Source of the DNA: Microtetraspora malaysiensis
GTDB lineage: Bacteria; Actinomycetota; Actinomycetes; Streptosporangiales; Streptosporangiaceae
Assembly: GCF_001528665.1 (NCBI RefSeq)
Contig: NZ_BBYJ01000008.1
Location: 124,001-188,000 of the forward strand
Reading direction: 5' to 3'
Length of the DNA stretch: 64,000 nucleotides
The notes beneath the pieces were generated by a model that was not told the origin of the DNA, ran no database searches, and saw only the letters and a list, made by a program, of their open reading frames with translations. Positions 51,951-59,705 of this stretch are shown here, in pieces. Position numbers and translations under genes: made by a program. Position 1 is the first letter of the stretch. Each line of letters opens with the position of its first letter.

Positions 51951-52757
51951 ATGAAGATCCATCACCTGAACGTCGGGTCACTGAGGGAGATCGAGGCGAC
52001 CTACAGCGCCCTCACTCCGATGCCGATCGTGTGCCACGCTCTGCTGCTCGAAACCGATGACGCCGGCCTCGTGCTGGTGGAGACCGGCCTCGGACTGGAC
52101 GATGTCCGACGGCCCGAGGAGTCGCTGGCCGCCGACTGGGTCGCGCTGACCGAACCGCTTCTGGACCCAGATGAGACCGCCGTCCGTCAGATCATCCGTC
52201 TAGGGCATGACCCCGCGGATGTTCGCGACATCGTGGTCACGCATCTGGATGTGGACCACTCCGGCGGGCTGCCCGACTTCCCGCAGGCGAGGGTTCATGT
52301 GGTGGAAGCCGAATACAGGTCCGCGCTGGCCGAGGCCCCGAGCCGCCGCTACCGCCCCGCCCACTGGGCGCACGATCCGCACTGGATCACCTACGGCAGC
52401 GACGGCGGTCAGGACTGGTTCGGGTTCCCCGGGGCGCGTCCGCTGGAGGGGCTGCCGCCGGAGATCCTCTTGGTGCCGCTCGGCGGTCACAGCGCCGGTC
52501 ATGCCGGAGTGGCCGTACGGCATGATGACCAATGGCTGCTGCACGCGGGCGACGCCTACTTCTACCACCGGGAACTGGACGGTGACACCCCGCACGGGCA
52601 TCCGCTCATGGACATCGTGCAGCATGAATCGCAGGTCGACCGAGCGGGCCGCCTCGACACCCAAGCCCGGCTGCGCGCGCTCGTGCGCGAACACGGGGAT
52701 GAGGTGACCGTCGTGTCCGCACATGATCCCTGGGAGTTCGACCGCGTCCGACCATGA
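51951..52757 (+). CDS. metallo-beta-lactamase-fold hydrolase
   Basis: 268 residues. Metal-binding motif is VVTHLDVDHSGGL, an HxDxDH version in which the second His of HxHxDH is Asp; later His/Asp ligands are in LGGHSAGHAGVAV and LHAGDAYFY. Family contains lactonases and other thioester or phosphodiester hydrolases; substrate unknown. Transcribed away from the merR-like gene, which likely controls it. Confidence 0.88.
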   Translation: MKIHHLNVGSLREIEATYSALTPMPIVCHALLLETDDAGLVLVETGLGLDDVRRPEESLAADWVALTEPLLDPDETAVRQIIRLGHDPADVRDIVVTHLDVDHSGGLPDFPQARVHVVEAEYRSALAEAPSRRYRPAHWAHDPHWITYGSDGGQDWFGFPGARPLEGLPPEILLVPLGGHSAGHAGVAVRHDDQWLLHAGDAYFYHRELDGDTPHGHPLMDIVQHESQVDRAGRLDTQARLRALVREHGDEVTVVSAHDPWEFDRVRP

Positions 52758-52820
52758 GCTTCGGGCGCATCCGGATGGTGGCCGCGCGATGAGACCGCGA
52801 TCGAGGTGTGGACGCGCCTG

Positions 52821-53060
52821 TCATACGCCGCGCTCTGCGGCCCCGATACGAGGGAACGGGGCGGTGGAGAAGACGACCTCCACCGGGACCTCGAAGTACG
52901 CGGCGATTCTCAGGGCCAGGTGCAGGCTGGGGCTGTACTCCCCGCGCTCCAGGTAGCCCACCGTCTGGTAGTGGACCCCGAGGGCTTCGGCGAGTTGCCT
53001 GCGGGAGATCCCGCGTTCCGCGCGCAGCATGGCGATGCGGTTGTAGATCACCTCGCTCAT
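52821..53060 (-). CDS. small XRE-family regulator
   Basis: 79 residues, single helix-turn-helix: MLRAERGISRRQLAEALGVHYQTVGYLERGEYSPSL, followed by LALRIAAYFEVPVEVVFS. It is 51 bases after the ABC permease on the same strand, so it belongs to that operon. Such short XRE proteins are commonly linked to ABC-2 transporters and may repress them. Confidence 0.85.
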   Translation of the reverse strand: MSEVIYNRIAMLRAERGISRRQLAEALGVHYQTVGYLERGEYSPSLHLALRIAAYFEVPVEVVFSTAPFPRIGAAERGV

Positions 53061-53111
53061 GGCGTTCGTCTTTCTCGTGCGGTTCAGCGGGTTCCGGTAT
53101 GTGCGGCGGCG

Positions 53112-53963
53112 TCACGACAGGCGTTGCATGGCCTTCTCGCGACGGGCCGCCACTTTCGACCCGGACTCGCGACGCGCCATCCGGCGCAGCACCATCGGCG
53201 CCACCACCAGTCCGGCGACGGCCCAGGCCCCGAGGACTCCGACGGTCTCCAGGTGACGCCAGGAGCCGCCGATCTCCACGGCCGCCATTGTGTCGGGGAG
53301 CAGTGCCGAGCGCATCCCGAGCCCCAGCCAGTAGATCGGGAAAGCCTGTCCGATCCACTGCAACCACTCCGGGAACTGGGTTATCGGATAGAAGATGCCT
53401 GAGGTGGCGGTGAGGCCCATGATGGGCAGCATGAGCAGCCCTGAGCTGCGGGGGTTGGAGAACAGGGATCCTGTGATCGCGCCGATCGGCATGGTCGCCA
53501 CCAGGCCCAACAGCAGCACCCACGCCAGGGTCACCCACGAGCCGAGACTGCCTGTCGCCAGGCCGTCGAAGATGAACAGGCCGGGGATCAGTACGATGGC
53601 CTGCGCGATCAGGGTCATCCCGGACACCCGGACGATCTTGCCGATGAGGTAGCCCAGCATCCCGTTGGGGATCGCCTTGACACGCAGCAGGGTGCCATCA
53701 TCGCGGTCGATGGCGAGCAACTGTGTCACAGTCATCAGCCCGCCGGAGGCGACGCCCATGCCGAGTACGCTCGGCAAGGTCATGGACCCCAGGGAGAAGT
53801 TCGTGCCCGCGACCGTCGAGCCCCGCATGAACAGCATGGCGACCAGCAGGATCGCTGAGAAGAACAGGTTGGACCCGATGTCCTGAGGGCTGGTGAGGCT
53901 CTGCTTGAGCTCGAGCAGACCGCGCTTCAGCCCTGCTCGTACGGCGATCGATGTCGCGTTCAT
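53112..53963 (-). CDS. ABC-2 type transporter permease
   Basis: 283 residues with about six membrane helices, e.g. NLFFSAILLVAMLFMRG, VSGMTLIAQAIVLIPGLFIF, WVLLLGLVATMPIGAITGSL, LLMLPIMGLTATSGIFYP and VGVLGAWAVAGLVVAPMVL. The phrase FYPITQFPEWLQWIGQAFPIYW is typical of daunorubicin-type export permeases. ATG overlaps the ATP-binding gene stop (ATGA). Likely exports a drug or lipid-like compound. Confidence 0.88.
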   Translation of the reverse strand: MNATSIAVRAGLKRGLLELKQSLTSPQDIGSNLFFSAILLVAMLFMRGSTVAGTNFSLGSMTLPSVLGMGVASGGLMTVTQLLAIDRDDGTLLRVKAIPNGMLGYLIGKIVRVSGMTLIAQAIVLIPGLFIFDGLATGSLGSWVTLAWVLLLGLVATMPIGAITGSLFSNPRSSGLLMLPIMGLTATSGIFYPITQFPEWLQWIGQAFPIYWLGLGMRSALLPDTMAAVEIGGSWRHLETVGVLGAWAVAGLVVAPMVLRRMARRESGSKVAARREKAMQRLS

Positions 53964-54955
53964 CGGGCCACCACCTCGTCGCTCCCGGAGCGCTCCTGGA
54001 CTCCGAAAGGATGCGCGGCCACATTCCGGCCGGCTTCGTGCTCACGCACCAGGGCCATGTAGGTGTCCTCCAGGCTGGCCCGGCGCACCTCCAGGTCGGA
54101 GATGGCATCGCCATGCTGCTTGAACAGCTCGTGAACGAACCGCGTGGCCTCGACCGTCGTATGCACGAAACGCCCGCCGTCGTGGCTCCACCGTACCTCC
54201 GCCTCCGTCGGCATCTGCCGTGACAGTTCGTCGGCCGAACCGTCGGCGATGATCGACCCTCCGGCCAGGATCAGGATGCGGTCGGCCAGTTTCTCGGCCT
54301 CGTCCAGATCGTGCGTGGTGAGCAGGATCGTGGTGTCGCCGCTGTCGGAGAGACGATGCACAAGGTCGTGGAACTCCCGCCGCGCCTCCGGGTCGAACCC
54401 GACGGTGGGCTCGTCGAGGAAAAGCAGCTCCGGGCGGCCCACGATGCCGATCGCCACATCGAGCCGGCGCCGCTGACCGCCGGACAGCTGCCCGACCTTC
54501 TTTTTCACGTGCTCGGTCAGCCCGACCGCGCTGACAAGCTCGTCGACGTCCCATGGACGGCGGATCCGCTCCGTGGAGTAGGGCACGTAGTAGGAGGCGA
54601 GGTGCGCGAGCAGCTCGCCCACCCTCCATCTGGCGTGATCGCGCCAGGACTGCAGCACCACGCCGAGCCGCGCCCGCCATCGCTCGTCACCGTGGGCCGG
54701 GTCCACACCGAGCACCTCGACGTGTCCGGCTGACCGCATCCGGAAACCTTCCAGGATCTCGATCGTCGTCGTCTTGCCCGCCCCGTTCGGCCCGAGCAGG
54801 GCGAGCACCTCACCGCGGCGCGCCCCGAAGGTGACCCCACTGAGCACGTCAGCTGTGCCGTATCGCATCCGCAGGTCGCGGACATCGAGCACGGTGTTCT
54901 CGTCGGGCGGCCTGGCGTTCAGTACCGATGCGGCTGATTCGCTCACGACTGTCAC
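53960..54955 (-). CDS. ABC transporter ATP-binding protein
   Basis: 331 residues. Walker A LLGPNGAGKTTTIEIL, Q-loop VVLQS, signature VGQLSGGQRRRLDVAIG, Walker B LLFLDEPTVGFDP and H-loop LLTTHDLDEAE. C-terminal extension (about 240-331) with ASLEDTYMALVREH, as in drug-resistance exporters (DrrA-like). First gene of the ABC operon; upstream lies a perfect inverted repeat (54990-55005). Confidence 0.92.
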   Translation of the reverse strand: MTVVSESAASVLNARPPDENTVLDVRDLRMRYGTADVLSGVTFGARRGEVLALLGPNGAGKTTTIEILEGFRMRSAGHVEVLGVDPAHGDERWRARLGVVLQSWRDHARWRVGELLAHLASYYVPYSTERIRRPWDVDELVSAVGLTEHVKKKVGQLSGGQRRRLDVAIGIVGRPELLFLDEPTVGFDPEARREFHDLVHRLSDSGDTTILLTTHDLDEAEKLADRILILAGGSIIADGSADELSRQMPTEAEVRWSHDGGRFVHTTVEATRFVHELFKQHGDAISDLEVRRASLEDTYMALVREHEAGRNVAAHPFGVQERSGSDEVVAR

Positions 54956-54989
54956 AGCCCACCTTCCTGTCTAAGTCTTCATAAGAAAT

Positions 54990-55005
54990 GTAGCAGGAGT
55001 GCTAC
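54990..55005. promoter_or_regulatory. inverted repeat GTAGCA-GGAG-TGCTAC upstream of the ABC operon
   Basis: Perfect 6-4-6 inverted repeat 35 bases upstream of the ATP-binding gene start, in a locally AT-rich stretch (54971-55020). The operon encodes a small XRE regulator, the likely ligand of this site, though a TetR/GntR protein elsewhere cannot be excluded. Confidence 0.55.
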
Positions 55006-55090
55006 GAATGGCAATACTTGTACTGACTGTGGAGGTCGCCTGGCGCGACGGCCCCTCAGGTGGATAGCCGCGTCGGCGTGTTCGCCGAGC

Positions 55091-55300
55091 GTGCGGGGGT
55101 CGATCGCGCTCGGCGACTACCGGCCGGGCGGGAACGACATCGATTTCGTCGCGGTGGCCGGCGGGCGGCCAGGCGTGGAGGTCCTCCGCAGGGTGCGCGG
55201 CGAGTTGGAGGCGCGCCACGCGAAGCCGTTCTTTAGCGGGCTGTACGTCACGTGGGACGACCTGCAGCACGGCAAAAGGCCATGGTGCTGGAGAGGAGGT
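55091..55300 (+). pseudogene. nucleotidyltransferase (aminoglycoside-adenylyltransferase-like) fragment
   Basis: Reads GSIALGDYRPGGNDIDFVAV, the nucleotidyltransferase core with the two Asp ligands, and later FFSGLYVTWDDLQHG. Both are typical of ANT(3'')-like or related proteins, but the parts before and after are lost: upstream no start codon context fits and downstream the frame goes into nonsense. So it is a decayed fragment of about 70 codons. Confidence 0.65.
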
Positions 55301-55560
55301 GACGTCAAGCAAGCCGTCGCGGCCGGCGTGGGCCCGTCGGTGCGGCCATGGCGGGACGACCGGTGGTGCGCCTTGAGCGCGGAGAATGGGGCCGGCCCGG
55401 CACGGCGGCTGAGCGGTTCGCCGATGTCCCGCCAAGCCTCGTCAACCTTGTCCGACGGTAACGGATCCAGGCCCTTGCATACTTTCGTCTATACGGAGAG
55501 TAATTATTCGATGACATACTGTGCAGGTCCTTGGAGGTTCTCCCCGGAGGAAGACATCCC

Positions 55561-55824
55561 ATGATCAAGCCGGTACTGAAGGCCCTGCCCGCGGCGCTCG
55601 CGGCGGTTGCCCTGTTCGCCACCCCCGCCGTTCTCTCCGCCCCCGCGCACGCCGCCACCGCGTCGACCGGCCGGCTGCCCGCCGGGGACGACGTCTACCG
55701 CGACTGGTTCACCAGCCACTCCAACTGCGTCTCCGCCGGTCAGGGCGGGATCGACCGAGGCCACTGGGGGCACTACACCTGCTCGGAAGGCGACTGGTTC
55801 TGGCACCTGTGGACCGACCGCTGA
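55561..55824 (+). CDS. small secreted Trp-rich protein
   Basis: 87 residues with a clear signal peptide (MIKPVLKALPAALAAVALFA, cleaved after about AHA, residue 31). The mature part of about 56 residues has two Cys (SNCVSAGQ and YTCSEG), which could form one disulfide, and ends in GDWFWHLWTDR. RBS AGGAAG eight bases upstream of ATG 55561. No family recognised. It stands alone between gene fragments; the aromatic tail and exported form suggest a surface or bioactive peptide. Confidence 0.65.
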   Translation: MIKPVLKALPAALAAVALFATPAVLSAPAHAATASTGRLPAGDDVYRDWFTSHSNCVSAGQGGIDRGHWGHYTCSEGDWFWHLWTDR

Positions 55825-56005
55825 CTCCTTGCGTGCGGCCATGTCGTGTGAGGCGCTGACCGGCCCCCGGCCGGTCGCCGCCGCGGCGTGACCCGTCGGC
55901 GGGGGCCCGGGCCGTACGGCCCCGCCGACGATCGCACCTCGTCGAGCGCTGCACGGCCATGGCAGGATGAGCGGCTTCAGCCGAGCGCCCAGAGAGGCAT
56001 CTGCC

Positions 56006-56659
56006 GTGTCCGACTTTGACAGCCAGGTTTCCTACTGGGATGCCGTCGCGGCCACGAAGACGTTCACTCATCCGCTCCATCTGCCTTGGCTCGACGGGGT
56101 CAGCGCAAACGCTGCGATCCTCGACTACGGATGCGGATACGGCCGCACCATGGAGGAGCTCGAACAGCGCGGCTTTCACAATCTCACGGGCGCGGACACC
56201 TCGCCAGAAATGATCAAACGGGCCCGCGGTCTGCACCCTGCCATGCGCTTCGCGATCTTGGATGCACCACCCGTTTCGCCCTACCCGGACGCGAGCTTTG
56301 ACGCGGTCCTGCTTTTCGCCGTGCTGACCTGCGTCCCCAGCGGTGAAGCCCAGCACCGGTTGATCTCCGAGCTGAACCGCATCCTCAAGCCCGGCGGGAT
56401 CCTCTACGTCAGCGATCTTCTGCTGCAGGACGACGAACGCAACCGCAGCCGGTACGACCGGTATGTGCAGGAGTACGGCTGCTATGGCGTGTTCGAAACA
56501 GGCGACGGCGCCGTCTGCCGCCATCACTCTCGCGAGTGGCTCTCCGACCTGCTCGCCGAATTCGAACCCATCGATGCCCGAACCATCACGGTGTCCACCA
56601 TGAATGGGCACGAGTCAACCGGGATCCAGATCCTCACGCGTAAGCCGATGGCGGCGTAA
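56006..56659 (+). CDS. SAM-dependent methyltransferase, class I
   Basis: 217 residues from GTG 56006, chosen for AGAGAGGC upstream. SAM motif ILDYGCGYGRTMEELEQRG, then TGADTSPEMIKRAR (acidic loop), SPYPDASFDAVLLFAVL and NRILKPGGILYVSDL. A class I methyltransferase of the UbiE/type 11 sort; substrate not known. An ATG at 55967 is in frame but less likely. Confidence 0.88.
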   Translation: MSDFDSQVSYWDAVAATKTFTHPLHLPWLDGVSANAAILDYGCGYGRTMEELEQRGFHNLTGADTSPEMIKRARGLHPAMRFAILDAPPVSPYPDASFDAVLLFAVLTCVPSGEAQHRLISELNRILKPGGILYVSDLLLQDDERNRSRYDRYVQEYGCYGVFETGDGAVCRHHSREWLSDLLAEFEPIDARTITVSTMNGHESTGIQILTRKPMAA

Positions 56660-56750
56660 ACACGGCTCAGATCCGCAGGTGTTGACAATTACTCGTCCTC
56701 CTGAACGGAGAGCGGTCGGCGACCCGGTTTGACGGCAATAGCCTCCAAGC

Positions 56751-56914
56751 GTGGACATACCGTTTGATCTCGATCGCGCGCTGGGGTCCCTGTACGCGGC
56801 CTTCTCTCCGTATCCGCTTCCGGAGAAAGTGGAAGTCTGTTACCACTGCGTGTCACCTGAAGATGTCCGGGCGGCGCGCTCCGCGCCCATTCGGATGCTT
56901 AGCGCGTCACGTCG
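56751..56914 (+). pseudogene. N-terminal fragment of an actinobacterial hypothetical protein
   Basis: FDLDRALGSLYAAFSPYPLP, CYHCVSPEDVRAARSAPIRM matches the beginning of a protein family I know from actinobacteria only as conserved hypothetical, with a CxxC near residue 30. After about 55 codons the frame becomes non-coding, so the gene is cut off. The rest of the 56660-57000 gap shows nothing. Confidence 0.5.
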
Positions 56915-57000
56915 GATCCATCGGGTGGATGCGGCGGGTCGGCGGCCGGGTGCGGTGACGGGGGGCGGAAACTGTCGGCCGGCTTCGCTAGGTTTCCGCC

Positions 57001-57693
57001 ATGGCGGAATTCGTATTGGTTGCCGGGGCGTGGCTGGGAGCGTGGGCCTGGGACGAGGTGGTGCCGGAGCTGCGTGCGGCGGGCCACGGCGCTCACCCGT
57101 TGACGCTCTCCGGCCTCGCCGAGAAGCGGGGCGTGCCGGCCGGCCAGCAGACCCACGTCCAGGACATCGTCGATCTGGTCGAACGGCTCGACCTGCGTGA
57201 GGTCGTCGTGGCCGGGCACAGCTACTCGGGCATCCCGGTGGGGCAGGCCGCGGAGCGGATCGGGGACCGGCTGACCCGCGTGGTTTTCGTGGACTCGAAC
57301 GTTCCGAGGCCCGGGGCGGCGTTCGTCACCCACCCGTACGGCCGGGTGGTGGTGGAGTCGATCGCCGAAAATCAGGGGTTCTGGCCGCCGCTGGCCGCGG
57401 CGGACTACGACGGCCAGGGGCTCACCGGCGAACAGATCGCCCGGATCGTGGCCAGGTCGACGCCGCACCCGGGGGCGTCGTTGACCGAGGCGGCCGTGCT
57501 GGAACGGCCGCTTGGTGAGCTGCCGGCGACCTACATCAAGTGCCTGCTCGACGGCGACAAGCCGACCGAGGACGTGGTCGAGTTGCTGACCAGTGAGAAC
57601 TGGCGGCTCGTCGAGATGGACACCGGCCACTGGCCGATGTTCTCCCAGCCGCGCGAGCTCGCGCGGATCCTGCTCGACGCCGCCGCCACGTGA
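57001..57693 (+). CDS. alpha/beta hydrolase (esterase-like)
   Basis: 230 residues. FVLVAGAWLGAWAWDEVVPEL at the start, nucleophile Ser in VVAGHSYSGIPVGQ, Asp region VVFVDSNVPRPG and catalytic His in MDTGHWPMFSQP. Similar to plant-type esterases of the MenH/MES family. No partner visible; upstream and downstream are remnants. Confidence 0.85.
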   Translation: MAEFVLVAGAWLGAWAWDEVVPELRAAGHGAHPLTLSGLAEKRGVPAGQQTHVQDIVDLVERLDLREVVVAGHSYSGIPVGQAAERIGDRLTRVVFVDSNVPRPGAAFVTHPYGRVVVESIAENQGFWPPLAAADYDGQGLTGEQIARIVARSTPHPGASLTEAAVLERPLGELPATYIKCLLDGDKPTEDVVELLTSENWRLVEMDTGHWPMFSQPRELARILLDAAAT

Positions 57694-58058
57694 GTACGCG
57701 CTCGTAACGACCTGCCGACAGCGGCCGGACGGACTCTCACTCCGCTGGGAACTCTCGCCGGTGCGCTGCGGCTCGGTCAGAGTGCGCTGTCCGGATCGTG
57801 ACTCCTCATCACGCCGAAGTAGGCTTCGGGCCCCCCTTCCATGTGCTCGGGCAGTTCGTCCAGTGACGGCACCGAACTCCAGGCATGCGTTCTCGACCAC
57901 ATCAGAACCCAGCGAGTTGGACTCCCGCATAGCCGACCTCACCCGGGCCCGTTCGGCTCTGGGCGACCTCCTTGACGCCTCCACCCGAGCACTCGCCCAC
58001 GTCTGAACCGGCTGTGTCGTCTCGCTGGTAGATGTCCGCCCGGGGCGGTGGTGGAAGA
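57694..58058. other. 365-base gap with MerR C-terminal scrap
   Basis: On the plus strand, about 57873-58006, SELDSRIADLTRARSALGDLLDASTRALAHV then a stop reads like the C-terminal helix of a MerR-family regulator. No N-terminal DNA-binding part is present, so it is a remnant. The rest shows no gene. Confidence 0.45.
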
Positions 58059-58547
58059 TCAGCGGTTGTGAGTCGCGTTCGATCGTTGAGTGGGGCGCCG
58101 ATCGAGCGGAGTCCTCTCGATGATCTCTTCGCGGGGCAGTCGGTAGAGCGTCTGCAGGGCGCGGAGGAAGCCGTGACGGTCTGCCTCGGGCAGGCGCGCG
58201 AGCAGGCGCTCCTCGTTGGCCTGGATCTCGGCCCGCACCGATCCGCGCACCTCGCGGCCTTCATCGGTGATCGTGAGGATCCGCGCGCGGCGGTCCCGAG
58301 GGTCCGGTTCGCGGGTGATCAGCCCGGTTGCCTGCAGTCTGTCGAGGGTGCTGATGATGCGGGTCTTGTCGGCGCCGATCGCTTCGGCGAGAGCGGCCTG
58401 GGTGCGTACCGAACCGTCATCCAGGGCGCCCAGTACGGCGTAGCCCCACATGGAGACGCCATGCGCCGCCAGCACCGGTAGTTCCGCCGCGATGAGCGAC
58501 TGCAGAAGAGGATACAGCATCTCAGCGATGTCGCGGCGGCCCGTCAC
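58059..58547 (-). CDS. MarR-family transcriptional regulator
   Basis: 162 residues from GTG 58547 (ATG 58577 is in frame). Winged helix TQAALAEAIGADKTRIISTL and DRLQATGLITREPDPRDRRARILTITDEGRE, the MarR signature. N-terminal dimer helices around MLYPLLQSLIAAELP. Divergent from the DinB-like gene, with the inverted repeat GCATATG-N5-CATATGC at 58580-58598 in between, a likely operator. Confidence 0.88.
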   Translation of the reverse strand: MTGRRDIAEMLYPLLQSLIAAELPVLAAHGVSMWGYAVLGALDDGSVRTQAALAEAIGADKTRIISTLDRLQATGLITREPDPRDRRARILTITDEGREVRGSVRAEIQANEERLLARLPEADRHGFLRALQTLYRLPREEIIERTPLDRRPTQRSNATHNR

Positions 58548-58579
58548 GGGTCCAAGATACCCACTTGACGAGATCATAA

Positions 58580-58598
58580 GCATATGCAGATCATATGC
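58580..58598. promoter_or_regulatory. inverted repeat GCATATG-CAGAT-CATATGC, MarR operator
   Basis: Perfect 7-5-7 inverted repeat in an AT-rich patch between the divergent MarR and DinB-like genes. It overlaps the ATG at 58595 and so favours the ATG at 58607 as the real start of the DinB-like gene. Confidence 0.6.
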
Positions 58599-59233
58599 GA
58601 ATGCACATGAATGAGTTGATGGAAAAAGCCGATCTTGTCGCCCTCGACGCGCAGGCCGTCCGTGCCAGCGTCGAGGTGGCGGCGCAAGTGCGGCCCGCAG
58701 ACCTGTCCCGTCCGACGCCCTGCCTCGGATGGACCGTGTACGGCCTGCTCGCGCACATGGCCGCACAGCACTACGGCTTCGCCGCGGCGTCCGGGGGAGA
58801 CGGCGATCTCGCCCGGTGGAAGCTGCGTTCTCTCGGCGACTACCCCGTGGCGAGCTATCGGATCGCAGCCGAGCACGTCATGGCGGCCTTCGCCGTCGAC
58901 GGCGTGCTGGAGCGCATGTTCCCGCTGCCCGAGGTGAGAAGCGGGAGCGTCTTCCCCGGGACACAGGCGATCAGCTTTCACTTCATCGACTACGTGGTGC
59001 ATTCCTGGGATCTCGCCAAGGCGCTGGGGACCGAGGTCGTGTTCCCGCCGGACCTGCTGGACGTGGCTCTCGCCGTGGCGGAAGCCGTACCCGGCGGCAC
59101 GGCGCGCGAACAGCCCGGGGCGGCCTTCGCGCCGCCGCTCACGTGCTCGGGCGGGTCACGTCTGGATGAGATCGTCGCAATCCTGGGCCGCTCACCGAGC
59201 TGGCCCGAATCTCCGAGAAGGAGCACGATATGA
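58595..59233 (+). CDS. DinB/mycothiol-dependent-maleylpyruvate-isomerase-fold protein (TIGR03086-like)
   Basis: 212 residues, probably starting at ATG 58607 (MNELMEKAD). LSRPTPCLGWTVYGLLAHMAAQHYGFAAA supplies the first His ligand and SFHFIDYVVHSWDLAKALG the second, as in metal-binding TIGR03086/DinB_2 proteins. Uses mycothiol or acts on a small thiol substrate. ATGA overlap with the RidA gene. Confidence 0.85.
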   Translation: MRMHMNELMEKADLVALDAQAVRASVEVAAQVRPADLSRPTPCLGWTVYGLLAHMAAQHYGFAAASGGDGDLARWKLRSLGDYPVASYRIAAEHVMAAFAVDGVLERMFPLPEVRSGSVFPGTQAISFHFIDYVVHSWDLAKALGTEVVFPPDLLDVALAVAEAVPGGTAREQPGAAFAPPLTCSGGSRLDEIVAILGRSPSWPESPRRSTI

Positions 59234-59646
59234 GCAGCAGCGTCAGATTGATCCGCAATCACCAGCTCACGCAGCAGGTGGACTACGCCTATGCCGCGGT
59301 CGCCGACGCGCCGGTGCGTTCCATCTGGGTGGCCGGCGCATGCCCCCTTGATCTCAACGGCGAGACCGTCGCGGTCGGCGACTACGCCGGCCAGGCGCAC
59401 CAGGTGATGCGCAACCTCGTAACCGCGCTGGAAGGGGCGGGCGCGTCACTGACCGATGTCGCCAAGACCACCGTCTACGTGGCCTCCTCCCGGCAGAGCG
59501 ACCTGGTCACGGCGTGGGAGGTGTACCGGGAGTACATGGGCGAGCATGACGTGCCCAGCACGTTGCTCGGCGTGACCGTGCTCGGCTACAAAGACCAGCT
59601 CGTCGAAGTGGAAGCCGTCGCCGTACTCCCAGGTGCGCGCGACTGA
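59230..59646 (+). CDS. RidA-family (enamine/imine deaminase-like) protein
   Basis: 138 residues. RSIWVAGACPLDLNGETVAVGDYAGQAHQVMRNLVTALEGAGASLTDVAKTTVYVA is the RidA core; the usual catalytic Arg near the end (RVEVEAV- and R in the 'IEIEAVA' strand) is replaced here by LVEVEAVAVLPG, so it may be a non-deaminase relative. Translationally coupled to the DinB-like gene. Confidence 0.85.
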   Translation: MSSSVRLIRNHQLTQQVDYAYAAVADAPVRSIWVAGACPLDLNGETVAVGDYAGQAHQVMRNLVTALEGAGASLTDVAKTTVYVASSRQSDLVTAWEVYREYMGEHDVPSTLLGVTVLGYKDQLVEVEAVAVLPGARD

Positions 59647-59705
59647 CTCCGAGGAGACAGAACCCCCGCCGAAGTCACCCGGAGCGGCTTCGCGCGCCCG
59701 GACCC

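Noticed and set aside
41863-59650. Insertion sequences or transposases
   Set aside because: Despite remnants of integrases, I found no transposase motifs or terminal inverted repeats of IS type.
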